Shown here piece by piece: positions 8,262 through 16,549 of a stretch of 64,000 nt of DNA. A program made the position numbers and the translations under genes. The DNA comes from Roseibium sediminis (GTDB lineage Bacteria; Pseudomonadota; Alphaproteobacteria; Rhizobiales; Stappiaceae), in the NCBI RefSeq assembly GCF_008711325.1, contig NZ_VXDB01000001.1, positions 340,287 to 404,286 on the forward strand, in the 5' to 3' direction. Numbering within the stretch: position 1 is the stretch's first letter; every line of letters starts with the position of its first letter. The notes beneath the pieces are model-generated. The model saw only the letters and a list, made by a program, of their open reading frames with translations. It ran no database searches and was not told the origin of the DNA.

Positions 8262-9173
8262 TCAGCGCCCACGGCAGGGGTCGTAGGAATGCGTCCCGAA
8301 CCATTCCACCAGAAAATCGACGAATGCCCGGACCTTCCCGGTCAGGTGCCGTCGGTGGGGATAGACCGCATAGATGCCCCGCATCGGCTGTTCGAATTCC
8401 TCCAGCACGATTTCGAGTTTTCCTGCGGCAATTTCATCAGCCACGAAGATCAACGGCGTGCGAACAAAACCAAGGTCGCACAAGGCGGCATCTCTGACAG
8501 CTGACGGGCTGTTCACTTCGACCGGGCCCTTGACGCTCACCGAGACCCGCTCACCGTTTTGTTGAAAAGCCCAGTTCTGCTTGAAGCGATAGTTGGTATC
8601 GATCAGGCAAGGCCGGGTGCCAAGGTCCGCGGGCACCAAAGGCCTGCCGTATTTTTCCAATACCTGCGGCGTGGCACAGACAACCGTGCGAAACGGCGCA
8701 ATCTGCCGCGCAATCAGGCTGGAATCTTCCAGTTCCGATACCCGAATTGCAAGATCGAACCCCTCCTCTACAAGATCGACAAACCTGTCTTCCAACCGCA
8801 GATCAACAGTCACATCTGGATTGGCCGCCAGAAACTCCATCACAGCCTGATTGAAGAGATGGTCTCCCATCGATCGCGGAGCAGAGATCCTGAGACGCCC
8901 GCGAACCGCTTGCTGGCTCGACTGAACAGACACCTGTAACTCATCAAGACGCTGCAGGATTTCGGACGCCTCCTTGTAGTAGGCCTCACCCACCTCGGTC
9001 AGGGAAACCTGCCGGGTTGTCCTGTTCAGGAGACGAACACCAAGCTCATCTTCCAGTTCGCCGATATATTTGGAAACCAGTGCCTTGGAGCGCCCCATGT
9101 CCCGGGCTGCTGCCGAAAATCCCTTGTGGTCGGCAACCTTCAGAAAGCAACGCATCCGCGTGATCTGGTCCAT
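8262..9173 (-). CDS. LysR-family transcriptional regulator
   Basis: A 303-residue protein of normal LysR length. The winged helix-turn-helix is at about residues 1-60 (MDQITRMRCFLKVADHKGFS, RSKALVSKYIGELEDELGVRLLNRTTR). The effector domain follows, with RLRISAPRSMGDHLF and DLAIRV at the expected places, as in CrgA/AaeR-like members. I choose the ATG at 9173 (MDQITRM) because it gives the usual N-terminus and GGAGGG lies upstream; a frame opening 48 bases earlier lacks a ribosome site. No divergent partner gene is present, so the target is unclear. The gamma-glutamyltransferase gene ends 167 bp upstream on the same strand. Confidence 0.9.
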   Translation of the reverse strand: MDQITRMRCFLKVADHKGFSAAARDMGRSKALVSKYIGELEDELGVRLLNRTTRQVSLTEVGEAYYKEASEILQRLDELQVSVQSSQQAVRGRLRISAPRSMGDHLFNQAVMEFLAANPDVTVDLRLEDRFVDLVEEGFDLAIRVSELEDSSLIARQIAPFRTVVCATPQVLEKYGRPLVPADLGTRPCLIDTNYRFKQNWAFQQNGERVSVSVKGPVEVNSPSAVRDAALCDLGFVRTPLIFVADEIAAGKLEIVLEEFEQPMRGIYAVYPHRRHLTGKVRAFVDFLVEWFGTHSYDPCRGR

Positions 9174-9340
9174 GTCCGTCAAAACCCTCCAGATGGCAAC
9201 CAAAGGGCAGCCGGTTTGCATTTGGTGGGTGCGAACACTGTGTCACCCATGGCAGCTAAGAAAACAGGATCGACGCGGAGTTTCAAGAAATCAGGGATTA
9301 TCCGGGTGGGGTGGGGTTAAACTGAGCTGAGCTGAACTGA

Positions 9341-10933
9341 TCAGGCCACGGCAGCACCACCATCTGCCCGAGGATCATGCGCCCCTTCAAGTCCGCCGCG
9401 GGAATTGCGGACAATCATGCCAGCATGCCCCATGGTGTCAGAGTAGCCTTCATCGATCTGGACGATGTCATGTCCCATCCGCTCCAGATCACGAACGCTA
9501 TCGGGATCGAACCGGTTCTCCAGCCGTAGAGCCGTGGTTTCATCCCCCCAGGTCCGACCAAGCAACCATCGCGGAGCATCCACGGCTTCTCCAACTGGCA
9601 CCTGATTGAAAACATGGCGCGCGAAGATCGCAGCCTGCGTTTGCGGCTGACCTTCTCCGCCCATTGTTCCATAGGTGACGGTTCGTCCATCATGAAGGCG
9701 GGCCATGGCCGGATTGAGCGTATGGAACGGCAGCCGTCCTGGTGCAAGCTGATTGAGGGCTTCTGGCCGCAGCGAGAAACTCGCCCCCCGGTTTTGCCAG
9801 GTAATACCTGTCTTGGGCAGAACGCAGCCGGACCCGAATTCCCAGTAAATTGACTGAATGAACGAGACCGACACACCGTTCCGGTCCACCGCCCCCATCC
9901 AGATTGTGTCCCCGGCCGAGGGATTTGTTGGCCACTCAAGGGCCCGCTTCATGCTGATTGAAGCTGCCGTCTTGGACAGCCAATCGTCTGCCAGAAAGGT
10001 TTTTGCAGGCTCGGGCGTATGAAGCGGATCACAGACAACCCGATCCCGCACGAGAAAAGCCTGCTTTGTCGCCTCGACGAGACCATGCACCAGACCGGCC
10101 CCTTCCCGGTTCGGCAAGTTCAATCGATCAGCCAGACCAAGGATCAGGAGGGAAGCAAGCCCTTGAGTTGGAAGAGGTGTATTGAAAACCGTGCCGCAGG
10201 ACAGCTGAACTTTCAAAGGGTCCCTGAAACGGGCTTCAAACTTTTCCAGATCCTGTCGGGTCACCGGCGCACCGATCCGCTCAAGATCATCAGCAATCGC
10301 AGCTCCCACGTCCCCCTTGTAAAACTCCTGGAATCCCTCGTGGGCAAGGTGTTGCAGCGTATCGGCAAGACGCTCCTGTTTGAGAATGCTACCTTCCGCC
10401 GGAACCTCTCCATCGACAAGAAAGACATTGGCAAACCCTGGCTGGTCTTTCAGTTCGGCCAGCTTCTCTCTTGTCAGACGCGCCTGACTGCGAGTGACCG
10501 AAATCCCCTCCTTGGCATGTCGAATGGCGGCAGACAGAAGGTCCGTCCGTGGCATTCTCCCCGCGCCGAGAGACTGTGCTGCTTCCAGTGCCTTGGCCCA
10601 GCCCCCGACTGTTCCTGCAACCGTCAGGGCGGCCAGCGGTCCGCGAGTCGGAATGGCGCCATATCCAGCCTTGTTATAGGCCTCGATCGTTGCCTTGCTT
10701 CCGGCTCCACCACAGGCCATCAATGCCTTCGGGTCTTTGCCCTTTTCCGCGATCAACCAGAACCCGTCGCCACCAATCGCATTCATATGCGGATAGACAA
10801 CGGCAATAGTCGCTGCAGCAGCAATCATGGCCTCGATGGCAGACCCACCATCAGCGAGAATGTCCGCGCCGGCCCGTGCAGCCTCCATATGAGGAGCGAC
10901 GACCATGCCGCCGTTGGAGGTGATTGTATCCAT
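9341..10933 (-). CDS. ggt: Gamma-glutamyltransferase family protein (Ntn hydrolase)
   Basis: A 530-residue proenzyme-type sequence. I use the ATG at 10933 (MDTITSNGG), because the longer frame overlaps the upstream DUF2937 gene. The large-subunit part shows NAIGGDGFW near residue 60. The self-cleaving, catalytic Thr is expected at the T of GDTIWMGAVD, which aligns in spacing with the TTHYSVVD site of E. coli Ggt. The downstream FGSGCVLPKTGITWQNRG and the GGEGQPQ motif fit the small subunit. No signal peptide is seen, unlike secreted glutathione-degrading GGTs, so this is a cytoplasmic GGT-like hydrolase whose substrate is uncertain. It follows DUF2937 by 16 bp. Confidence 0.88.
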   Translation of the reverse strand: MDTITSNGGMVVAPHMEAARAGADILADGGSAIEAMIAAAATIAVVYPHMNAIGGDGFWLIAEKGKDPKALMACGGAGSKATIEAYNKAGYGAIPTRGPLAALTVAGTVGGWAKALEAAQSLGAGRMPRTDLLSAAIRHAKEGISVTRSQARLTREKLAELKDQPGFANVFLVDGEVPAEGSILKQERLADTLQHLAHEGFQEFYKGDVGAAIADDLERIGAPVTRQDLEKFEARFRDPLKVQLSCGTVFNTPLPTQGLASLLILGLADRLNLPNREGAGLVHGLVEATKQAFLVRDRVVCDPLHTPEPAKTFLADDWLSKTAASISMKRALEWPTNPSAGDTIWMGAVDRNGVSVSFIQSIYWEFGSGCVLPKTGITWQNRGASFSLRPEALNQLAPGRLPFHTLNPAMARLHDGRTVTYGTMGGEGQPQTQAAIFARHVFNQVPVGEAVDAPRWLLGRTWGDETTALRLENRFDPDSVRDLERMGHDIVQIDEGYSDTMGHAGMIVRNSRGGLEGAHDPRADGGAAVA

Positions 10934-10949
10934 AGTGTCTTCTAATCTC

Positions 10950-11447
10950 TCAAGCAGGGCGCGGCTTGCGACGTCCCAGACGCCCAACACCCAGTAACAG
11001 GCGACCGAGGACAAGCCCGATCAATCCGCCAATACCTGCGCTGGCAAGCCCTTCTGTGGTCACCGGAACAGCAGGTTCATAATCTTCAGCTGTTGCCCGC
11101 GCCAGTTCAGTATCCAGACTGGTCAGAAAGACACCAAGTCGGGCAAATGGACCAGACGACTGAAGCTCCGCCTGTTGCTGTTCCAAATTGGCCAAGCGCG
11201 TCCTTGTGTCCTCCATGGTCGTACCGCGGCGTTGAGCGAACTCATCAGGTGTGCCCTTGAGACGCTCAATTGCGGCATCAATTGACATGCCGAACGCTTC
11301 GGCATCCCGCTTGAAATCAGCCATCACTTCCTGAAGAGCGTCGATGGCGCCCCCAAGCCGCTGGCGATATTGCTGCGCAAATTCGGGAAGCTGCGACGTG
11401 GTCGTCCCGGTCAATAGCATCACGATGACAACAAAGATCCGTCCCAT
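10950..11447 (-). CDS. DUF2937 family membrane protein
   Basis: A 165-residue protein with an N-terminal hydrophobic segment (IFVVIVMLLTG), a long, mostly helical middle (residues about 20-110, rich in Glu, Gln and Arg, likely coiled coil) and a C-terminal glycine-rich membrane segment (ASAGIGGLIGLVLGRLLLG) ending in basic residues. This matches the DUF2937 family, which has no assigned function. It probably sits in the inner membrane with the helical part outside. It precedes the gamma-glutamyltransferase gene by 16 bp and follows the WD40 gene by 117 bp on the same strand. Confidence 0.8.
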   Translation of the reverse strand: MGRIFVVIVMLLTGTTTSQLPEFAQQYRQRLGGAIDALQEVMADFKRDAEAFGMSIDAAIERLKGTPDEFAQRRGTTMEDTRTRLANLEQQQAELQSSGPFARLGVFLTSLDTELARATAEDYEPAVPVTTEGLASAGIGGLIGLVLGRLLLGVGRLGRRKPRPA

Positions 11448-11564
11448 AAGACCCAGTCCTTCCAGAACATTTCCAGGCGAAGCGGATACCGGTTCGCCGT
11501 CAGGAAATGCGCCAAAGCAAGTATATAAAGCACGTCGGATGATTCAGTGAATGCAAGACGTGCC

Positions 11565-12542
11565 CTAGTCCTGTAGCGCAATGACACCTGCTTCCGCTTC
11601 CTCGGTTCCGAAAACCAGCCGATTCCCGGCATTGTCCCATGCAAGGCTTGAAACGGGTCCTTTCCCGGGCCGTCTCAACAAGACTTCGGCGTTGTCTTCG
11701 AACCGGGCCATCAGGACCATGCCATCTGCATATCCAAGCGCCACAACATCCTCCGCCGGATGGCAGGCTACCGCAGTTACGAGGCTGTCGCCACGCACCC
11801 CAAGCTGTAGCGGCGTTTGCCCCATCGGCCCTGTCTTGCCGAAGAAGGGCCAAAGAATTGCGGAATTCGCGCCGGAGGTCGCAAGGTACTTCCCCTTGGC
11901 CGACCAACTCCACGACTTGATCTTGGCCGGATAGCCGGTCATCCGCATGTCCTGCATGTCGGACAGACGCCAGCCGTGCAACGCATTCTCCTGCATGGCT
12001 GTGACAAGATACTTTCCGTCTGGCGAAAAGCAGACCTCGAGATGAGCCCCTTTCCAGGAAAGCTCGGTGGGTTTGCCGGCCGTGTTCGGCCACCAGAGGG
12101 TTGCCCCGTCGTAGCGAGAAACTGCCAGCCGCATGCCCTTGGGGGCAAATGCCAGACCACCAACCGCTCTTTCGTGGGCAAACTCCTTCTCGGTCCCGTC
12201 TGCCAATCGCACCCAAGCGGTTCGCCCGGAAGCAAAGGCGACTGATCCACTCGGCCCGGCAGCCAGAAGGTCTATCCATTTGCGTGGCCGCTCAGCCAGT
12301 TGTTCAAGCTCGCCTTCCGATCCGACCTTCATGATGCGGCCATCATCACCGGAAGTGATCAGGCAGTCCGCCTTTGATGTGGGCACGGCAGCAAGGATCC
12401 CGCCCTGATGCGCAGTCAGAATTCGCGGAGCTGCTCCGAGAAGGACGACCTCCCCGTTGCCGCATGCAAAAAATGGCGTTTCATTCAGGAAGCCGGCGCG
12501 AACGACATACCCGCCGACTTCTACAGGAGCTACTGTTGGCAC
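11565..12542 (-). CDS. WD40-repeat beta-propeller protein linked to a COG0523 GTPase
   Basis: A 325-residue protein made of about seven weak WD40 repeats of 40-45 residues (for example SGDDGRIMKVGSEG, VCFSPDGKYLVTAMQENALH, SWSAKGKYLATSGANSAILW, SLAWDNAGNRLVFGTEE). I start it at the GTG at 12542 (MPTVAPVEVGGYVV), because AGGACAGG precedes it and it clears the upstream stop; a TTG frame opening at 12578 would overlap the GTPase. No signal peptide is seen, so it is cytoplasmic. The gap to the GTPase stop is only 13 bp, so the two are cotranscribed. A scaffold or partner role for the GTPase is inference. Confidence 0.83.
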   Translation of the reverse strand: MPTVAPVEVGGYVVRAGFLNETPFFACGNGEVVLLGAAPRILTAHQGGILAAVPTSKADCLITSGDDGRIMKVGSEGELEQLAERPRKWIDLLAAGPSGSVAFASGRTAWVRLADGTEKEFAHERAVGGLAFAPKGMRLAVSRYDGATLWWPNTAGKPTELSWKGAHLEVCFSPDGKYLVTAMQENALHGWRLSDMQDMRMTGYPAKIKSWSWSAKGKYLATSGANSAILWPFFGKTGPMGQTPLQLGVRGDSLVTAVACHPAEDVVALGYADGMVLMARFEDNAEVLLRRPGKGPVSSLAWDNAGNRLVFGTEEAEAGVIALQD

Positions 12543-12555
12543 TGTCTCACCTGTC

Positions 12556-13668
12556 CTATTGTGCCTGACAGGCCGCAAAGCTTTGCTTCAGGACATCCCA
12601 GTTAAGGTCCCGGCCAATGAACACGAGGCGGCTTGACCGGTCCTCGCCCTCTTTCCAGTCTCTTTGGTGATCGCCTTCAACGATCATGTGCACACCCTGT
12701 ATCACATAGCGCTGCGGATCATCCTTGAAGGACAAGATACCTTTCAGGCGAAGTATGTTCGGGCCCTGAACCTGGGTAACCTGATTGATCCACGGGAAGA
12801 ACATGTCCGGGTTGAGATCTCCGGCCACAAGAGAAATGCTCTTCACGGAATGCGGGTCTTCGTGATGGTGGTGGTCGTGCCCATGGTGATGGTTGTGATG
12901 ATCGTGGTCATGATCACAGTCCGTGCCACACTCATGATCGTGGTGGTGATGATGATCATGATCGTGATCGCATTCCGGGCCGCATTCATGGGCATGATGA
13001 CCATGCTCAAGGAAATGTGGATCAAGCGACAGGATGCGATCCAGATCGAATGCTCCGCGATCCAGAACAGTCTTCAAATCCACTGCGCACCGTTCACTCC
13101 GATGCAGCACGGCATATGGATTGATCTTCCGGATCCGACCTTCAACATTGGCCAGTTCTTCAGCGGATACCAGATCGGTCTTGTTGATCAGGATGACGTC
13201 GGCAAAGGCGATCTGGTCTTCGGCTTCGCTTGTATCGGCAAGACGCTGCAGCACATGTCGGGCATCCACGACTGTTACCACCGCATCCAGTCTGGACGCC
13301 TTGCGCACATCGTCGTCCATGAAAAAGGTCTGTGCTACCGGAGCCGGGTCGGCAACACCGGTGGTCTCCACGATGATCGCATCAAATGCGCCGCGGCGCT
13401 TCATCAGGTTCTGAACCGTGCGGATAAGATCTCCGCGCACGGTGCAGCAGATGCAGCCGTTGTTCATCTCGAAGATTTCCTCGTCGGATTCCACGAGCAG
13501 ATCATTATCAATGCCCACTTCCCCAAACTCATTGACGATCACCGCATATTTCTGGCCGTGATTTTCCGTCAGGATGCGATTGAGAAGCGTTGTTTTTCCG
13601 GCCCCGAGATATCCGGTCAAGACGGTGACCGGGATCTGGGTGCGTTCCGGGGACTGGGTCGCGGACAT
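12556..13668 (-). CDS. CobW/COG0523-family GTP-dependent metal chaperone
   Basis: A 370-residue G3E GTPase. It shows the P-loop GYLGAGKTTLLNR near residue 20, the family-defining metal site GCICCTVRGDL (CxCC), the guanine-specificity motif INKTDL and a C-terminal CobW_C domain (RSSRLVFIGRDLNWDVLKQ). Between the domains is a stretch of about 55 residues packed with His, Asp and Cys (encoded around 12865-13010) that should bind divalent metal. COG0523 proteins deliver Zn2+, Co2+ or Ni2+ to client enzymes; which metal applies here is not clear. It leads an operon with the WD40 gene and shares a 210-bp divergent promoter region with the aminotransferase. Confidence 0.92.
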   Translation of the reverse strand: MSATQSPERTQIPVTVLTGYLGAGKTTLLNRILTENHGQKYAVIVNEFGEVGIDNDLLVESDEEIFEMNNGCICCTVRGDLIRTVQNLMKRRGAFDAIIVETTGVADPAPVAQTFFMDDDVRKASRLDAVVTVVDARHVLQRLADTSEAEDQIAFADVILINKTDLVSAEELANVEGRIRKINPYAVLHRSERCAVDLKTVLDRGAFDLDRILSLDPHFLEHGHHAHECGPECDHDHDHHHHHDHECGTDCDHDHDHHNHHHGHDHHHHEDPHSVKSISLVAGDLNPDMFFPWINQVTQVQGPNILRLKGILSFKDDPQRYVIQGVHMIVEGDHQRDWKEGEDRSSRLVFIGRDLNWDVLKQSFAACQAQ

Positions 13669-13765
13669 GGCGAGCCTTTCTGGTTCCTGTGCAGCCGGAG
13701 GGTCTCCGGCGAAATTATTTGGCGCGACTATAAGCCGTCCTGATCACGGTCGTGAAGGCCTCCAT

Positions 13766-13783
13766 TCATCGAAATTTCGATGA
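13766..13783. promoter_or_regulatory. Perfect 18-bp palindrome in the cobW/aminotransferase intergenic region
   Basis: TCATCGAAATTTCGATGA is fully self-complementary over 18 bp. It lies 98 bp upstream of the GTPase ATG and 96 bp upstream of the aminotransferase ATG, almost midway. It does not look like the usual Zur box, which has a TGTTAT-type half-site. The regulator is unknown. Confidence 0.55.
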
Positions 13784-13878
13784 CAGCAGCCAGAACACTT
13801 TTGCCCCAAAGCTGCCTTTTCCAGACCTCGTCAAAGCGATACCTGTACCATTCGCGCTGGCCATCTGGGAGGAAGCTC

Positions 13879-15054
13879 ATGCTCAAGACGATTTCAGGTT
13901 TCGACCGAATTGGAGAAGAAAACGCCTTTGCCGTTCTGGCACGGGCAACCCAATTGGCCTCAGAAGGGCGGGACATCATCAATCTGGGAATTGGTCAGCC
14001 GGATTTCCAGACACCAGGTCATATCGTGGAAGCTGCCATCAAGGCCCTGAGAGACGGTCATCATGGCTACACGCCGGCAACCGGCATCCTGCCCTTGCGC
14101 GAAGCAGTGTGTGCAGATCTTCATGCCAGAACCGGAGCAACTGCCTCTCCCGATAATGTTGTCATCGTGCCCGGCGGCAAGGTGACCATGTTTGCGGCCA
14201 TTTTGATGTTCGGCGAGCCCGGCGCAGAAATCCTCTATCCGGATCCCGGCTTTCCGATTTATCGCTCCATGATCGAGTTTACAGGAGCAAAGCCGGTCCC
14301 GGTTCCCATCCGTGAGCAAAACGACTTTGCCTTTTCCGCTGACGAAACCCTTGGTCTTATCAATGAGCGCACGCGGCTGATCATCCTCAACTCACCGGCA
14401 AACCCGACAGGCGGCGTTACGCCACGCGCAGAGATCGAGAAGCTGGTCGCAGGTCTTGCCGCCCATCCGAACGTCGCCGTGATGTCGGACGAAATCTATG
14501 CCCAGATGACCTATGACGGCATGGAGCACGTATCTCTGGCTTCCTTTGAGGAATTACGGGATCGTCTGATCCTGCTTGATGGCTGGTCGAAGACCTACGC
14601 GATGACCGGCTGGCGGATGGGCTATTCGATCTGGCCGGACCAGCTGATCGACAAGGCGCGCAAGCTGGCGGTCAATGCATGGTCCTGCGTCAATGCTCCC
14701 GCGCAATATGCCGGACTTGCGGCCCTGACAGGACCGCAAGATGCCGTGCGCGAGATGGTGGCCGAATTCGACGCCCGCCGGAAACTGGTGGTAGACGGCC
14801 TGAACGCCCTGCCGAACGTCACCTGCCGGACGCCATTGGGGGCCTTTTATGCCTTCCCGAATATCCGCGAGACCGGTTGGAAATCGAAGCCTCTGGCCTC
14901 CGCCCTCCTGGAAAAGGCGGGCGTTGCCGTGATTGGCGGCCCAGACTTCGGCACACTCGGCGAAGGCTACATTCGGCTGTCCTACGCCAACTCACGCGAA
15001 AACATCGAACGCGCCCTTCAGCGCATAGGGACCTTTTTGGAGCGCGCGGATTAA
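13879..15054 (+). CDS. Class I/II PLP-dependent aminotransferase
   Basis: A 391-residue fold-type I aminotransferase of the aspartate/aromatic-aminotransferase Igamma group. The start is the ATG at 13879, with GGGAGGAAG immediately upstream; a longer frame runs back over the intergenic palindrome and is not credible. Seen motifs are GIGQPDFQTP near residue 40, NSPANPTGGV (the Asn contacts PLP), SDEIYAQM and the PLP-binding Lys K238 in GWSKTYAMTGWRMGY. The C-terminal substrate Arg is in GYIRLSYAN. It transfers amino groups between an amino acid and a 2-oxo acid in the cytoplasm. Its end overlaps the convergent 2-hydroxyacid dehydrogenase by 4 bp. Confidence 0.92.
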   Translation: MLKTISGFDRIGEENAFAVLARATQLASEGRDIINLGIGQPDFQTPGHIVEAAIKALRDGHHGYTPATGILPLREAVCADLHARTGATASPDNVVIVPGGKVTMFAAILMFGEPGAEILYPDPGFPIYRSMIEFTGAKPVPVPIREQNDFAFSADETLGLINERTRLIILNSPANPTGGVTPRAEIEKLVAGLAAHPNVAVMSDEIYAQMTYDGMEHVSLASFEELRDRLILLDGWSKTYAMTGWRMGYSIWPDQLIDKARKLAVNAWSCVNAPAQYAGLAALTGPQDAVREMVAEFDARRKLVVDGLNALPNVTCRTPLGAFYAFPNIRETGWKSKPLASALLEKAGVAVIGGPDFGTLGEGYIRLSYANSRENIERALQRIGTFLERAD

Positions 15055-16028
15055 ACCGCGCGCCGCGTTCCCGGTTTGACATGCCGGGTTTCCGGCACTG
15101 GCGTAACCGCCTCTCCGGCGGCAAACCACCTTACGAGATTGTCGACCACCAACTGACCCATGCCATTGCGGGTATGAATGGAGGCGGACCCGATATGCGG
15201 GAGCACCACGACATTGTCGCGGTTAAGGAGCGCTGTCGGCACGCGTGGTTCGTCGGCAAAGACATCAAGTCCGGCACCAAGAATTGTGCCCTTATCCAGA
15301 GCGGCAATCAGAGCAGGCTCATCCACCACTGACCCGCGGCCGATATTGACGACAACACCGTTGGCGCCAAGCGCTTCCAGCACCTCGGTTGAAACAGCAT
15401 TTCGGTTTTCCGGCGTACCAGGCGTTGCGATCATCAACGTGTCGCAAGCCTGCGCCAATCCGACCAGCGTATCGTGATAAGCATAGGCAACATCAGACTG
15501 CCGGTTTCGTCCGTGGTAGCAGACCTCCATGCCGAAGGCTTCAGCGCGCGCGGCAATCGCCTTGCCAATCCGACCAAGTCCGTAAACCCCGAGCGTGCGC
15601 CCACGCAAAGTGCCGGGGCTTAACGGGAACGAGCCATTGCGCTCCCAGTTACCGGACTGAACCCAGCGCTCTGCAGCGCCGAATTGGCGCACGGCTGAAA
15701 TCATGAGGCCAATTGCGGTATCGGCAACCTCCTCGGTCAAAACATCCGGCGTATTCGTCACCATGATATTGCGAGCAGCGCAGGCCTTTGCATCAACGGC
15801 ATCATATCCAACGCCGAAATTCGCCACGATCTCCAGATTCGGAAACCGGTCGAGAAAAGCCTCATCGATCCTGGCCTGAAAAACAGAAACACCGCGCACA
15901 AGATCCGCCGCCTTTTGAATCTCATCCGTTGAAGCTGTCGCCCCGCGCAGAACCTGAAACTCGCGATCCAGCGCGTCTTCAACAAGTGGCAGAGCGGGAT
16001 TTGGCAAAAAAATGACTGGCTGACTCAC
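15051..16028 (-). CDS. D-isomer-specific 2-hydroxyacid dehydrogenase (glyoxylate/hydroxypyruvate reductase type)
   Basis: A 325-residue NAD(P)-dependent dehydrogenase. The Rossmann motif is GVYGLGRIGKAIAARAEAFG. The catalytic triad positions are visible as Arg in the NIGRGSVVDE segment, Glu in DVFADEPRVP and His in LPHIGSASIHTR. These proteins reduce 2-oxo acids such as glyoxylate or hydroxypyruvate. The GRGS context fits the GhrB/plant HPPR group rather than formate or phosphoglycerate dehydrogenases. The convergent aminotransferase could supply an oxo acid, but the two are not in an operon, so a shared pathway is only a suggestion. Confidence 0.9.
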   Translation of the reverse strand: MSQPVIFLPNPALPLVEDALDREFQVLRGATASTDEIQKAADLVRGVSVFQARIDEAFLDRFPNLEIVANFGVGYDAVDAKACAARNIMVTNTPDVLTEEVADTAIGLMISAVRQFGAAERWVQSGNWERNGSFPLSPGTLRGRTLGVYGLGRIGKAIAARAEAFGMEVCYHGRNRQSDVAYAYHDTLVGLAQACDTLMIATPGTPENRNAVSTEVLEALGANGVVVNIGRGSVVDEPALIAALDKGTILGAGLDVFADEPRVPTALLNRDNVVVLPHIGSASIHTRNGMGQLVVDNLVRWFAAGEAVTPVPETRHVKPGTRRAV

Positions 16029-16549
16029 AACTTCCTCCGGCTCGAAAAGCTCGTACGATGCACGCGCGGGACGCTTTCACTGGATTTTCGTTCGCAAGTG
16101 ACCCCGGCGTGTCTTCTGAACCGCACAATAAAGACACCGTGAAACATATAACAAGCACGAAGAAGCCTGAGCCTGTTTCTTTACGTCAATCACTGCTCAA
16201 ATATAAAATTCAATCAGATCACCGAAATTCATTAGCTGACTTAATTTTTAATAAAAACAGACAAACAAACATGCAAAATATGCATTTTCATAGAAATAGA
16301 AACAAGAATAACCGCGAGAATGTCTTGTTTACGAAAAACTTTTACAAAATTTCCAAATAGAACACCGGGAATAGGCAAATCTTGCAATTTTATTACAAGC
16401 GTAACGACTTGTTTGATGATCTGTAATTCATTTTTGCATAACGATTTGGGCGTAGTTTCATCGTCGGAAAGAATTTTAGGTTTTAATCATCGCTATCAAA
16501 ACGGAATCCTCGGCAATTGCGGAAGTCTCCGTGCGGGAGTTTGCAGTAG
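16029..16549. other. AT-rich intergenic region upstream of the diguanylate cyclase
   Basis: 521 bp divergent region between the dehydrogenase and the GGDEF gene. Bases about 16190-16480 are markedly AT-rich. There is no gene I can support. CTTGCAATTTTATTACAAG at 16381-16399 is a near-perfect dyad that could be an operator. Promoters of both flanking genes must lie here but are not distinct enough to call. Confidence 0.6.

Noticed and set aside
12865..13010. A second CATGATCATG-like repetitive tract
   Set aside because: It encodes the His-rich linker of the COG0523 GTPase.
12664..13743. A 359-codon open frame on the plus strand opposite the COG0523 GTPase
   Set aside because: Its apparent membrane-like Met/Val runs are the reverse of the His-rich GTPase segment. 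There is no family match and no ribosome site.
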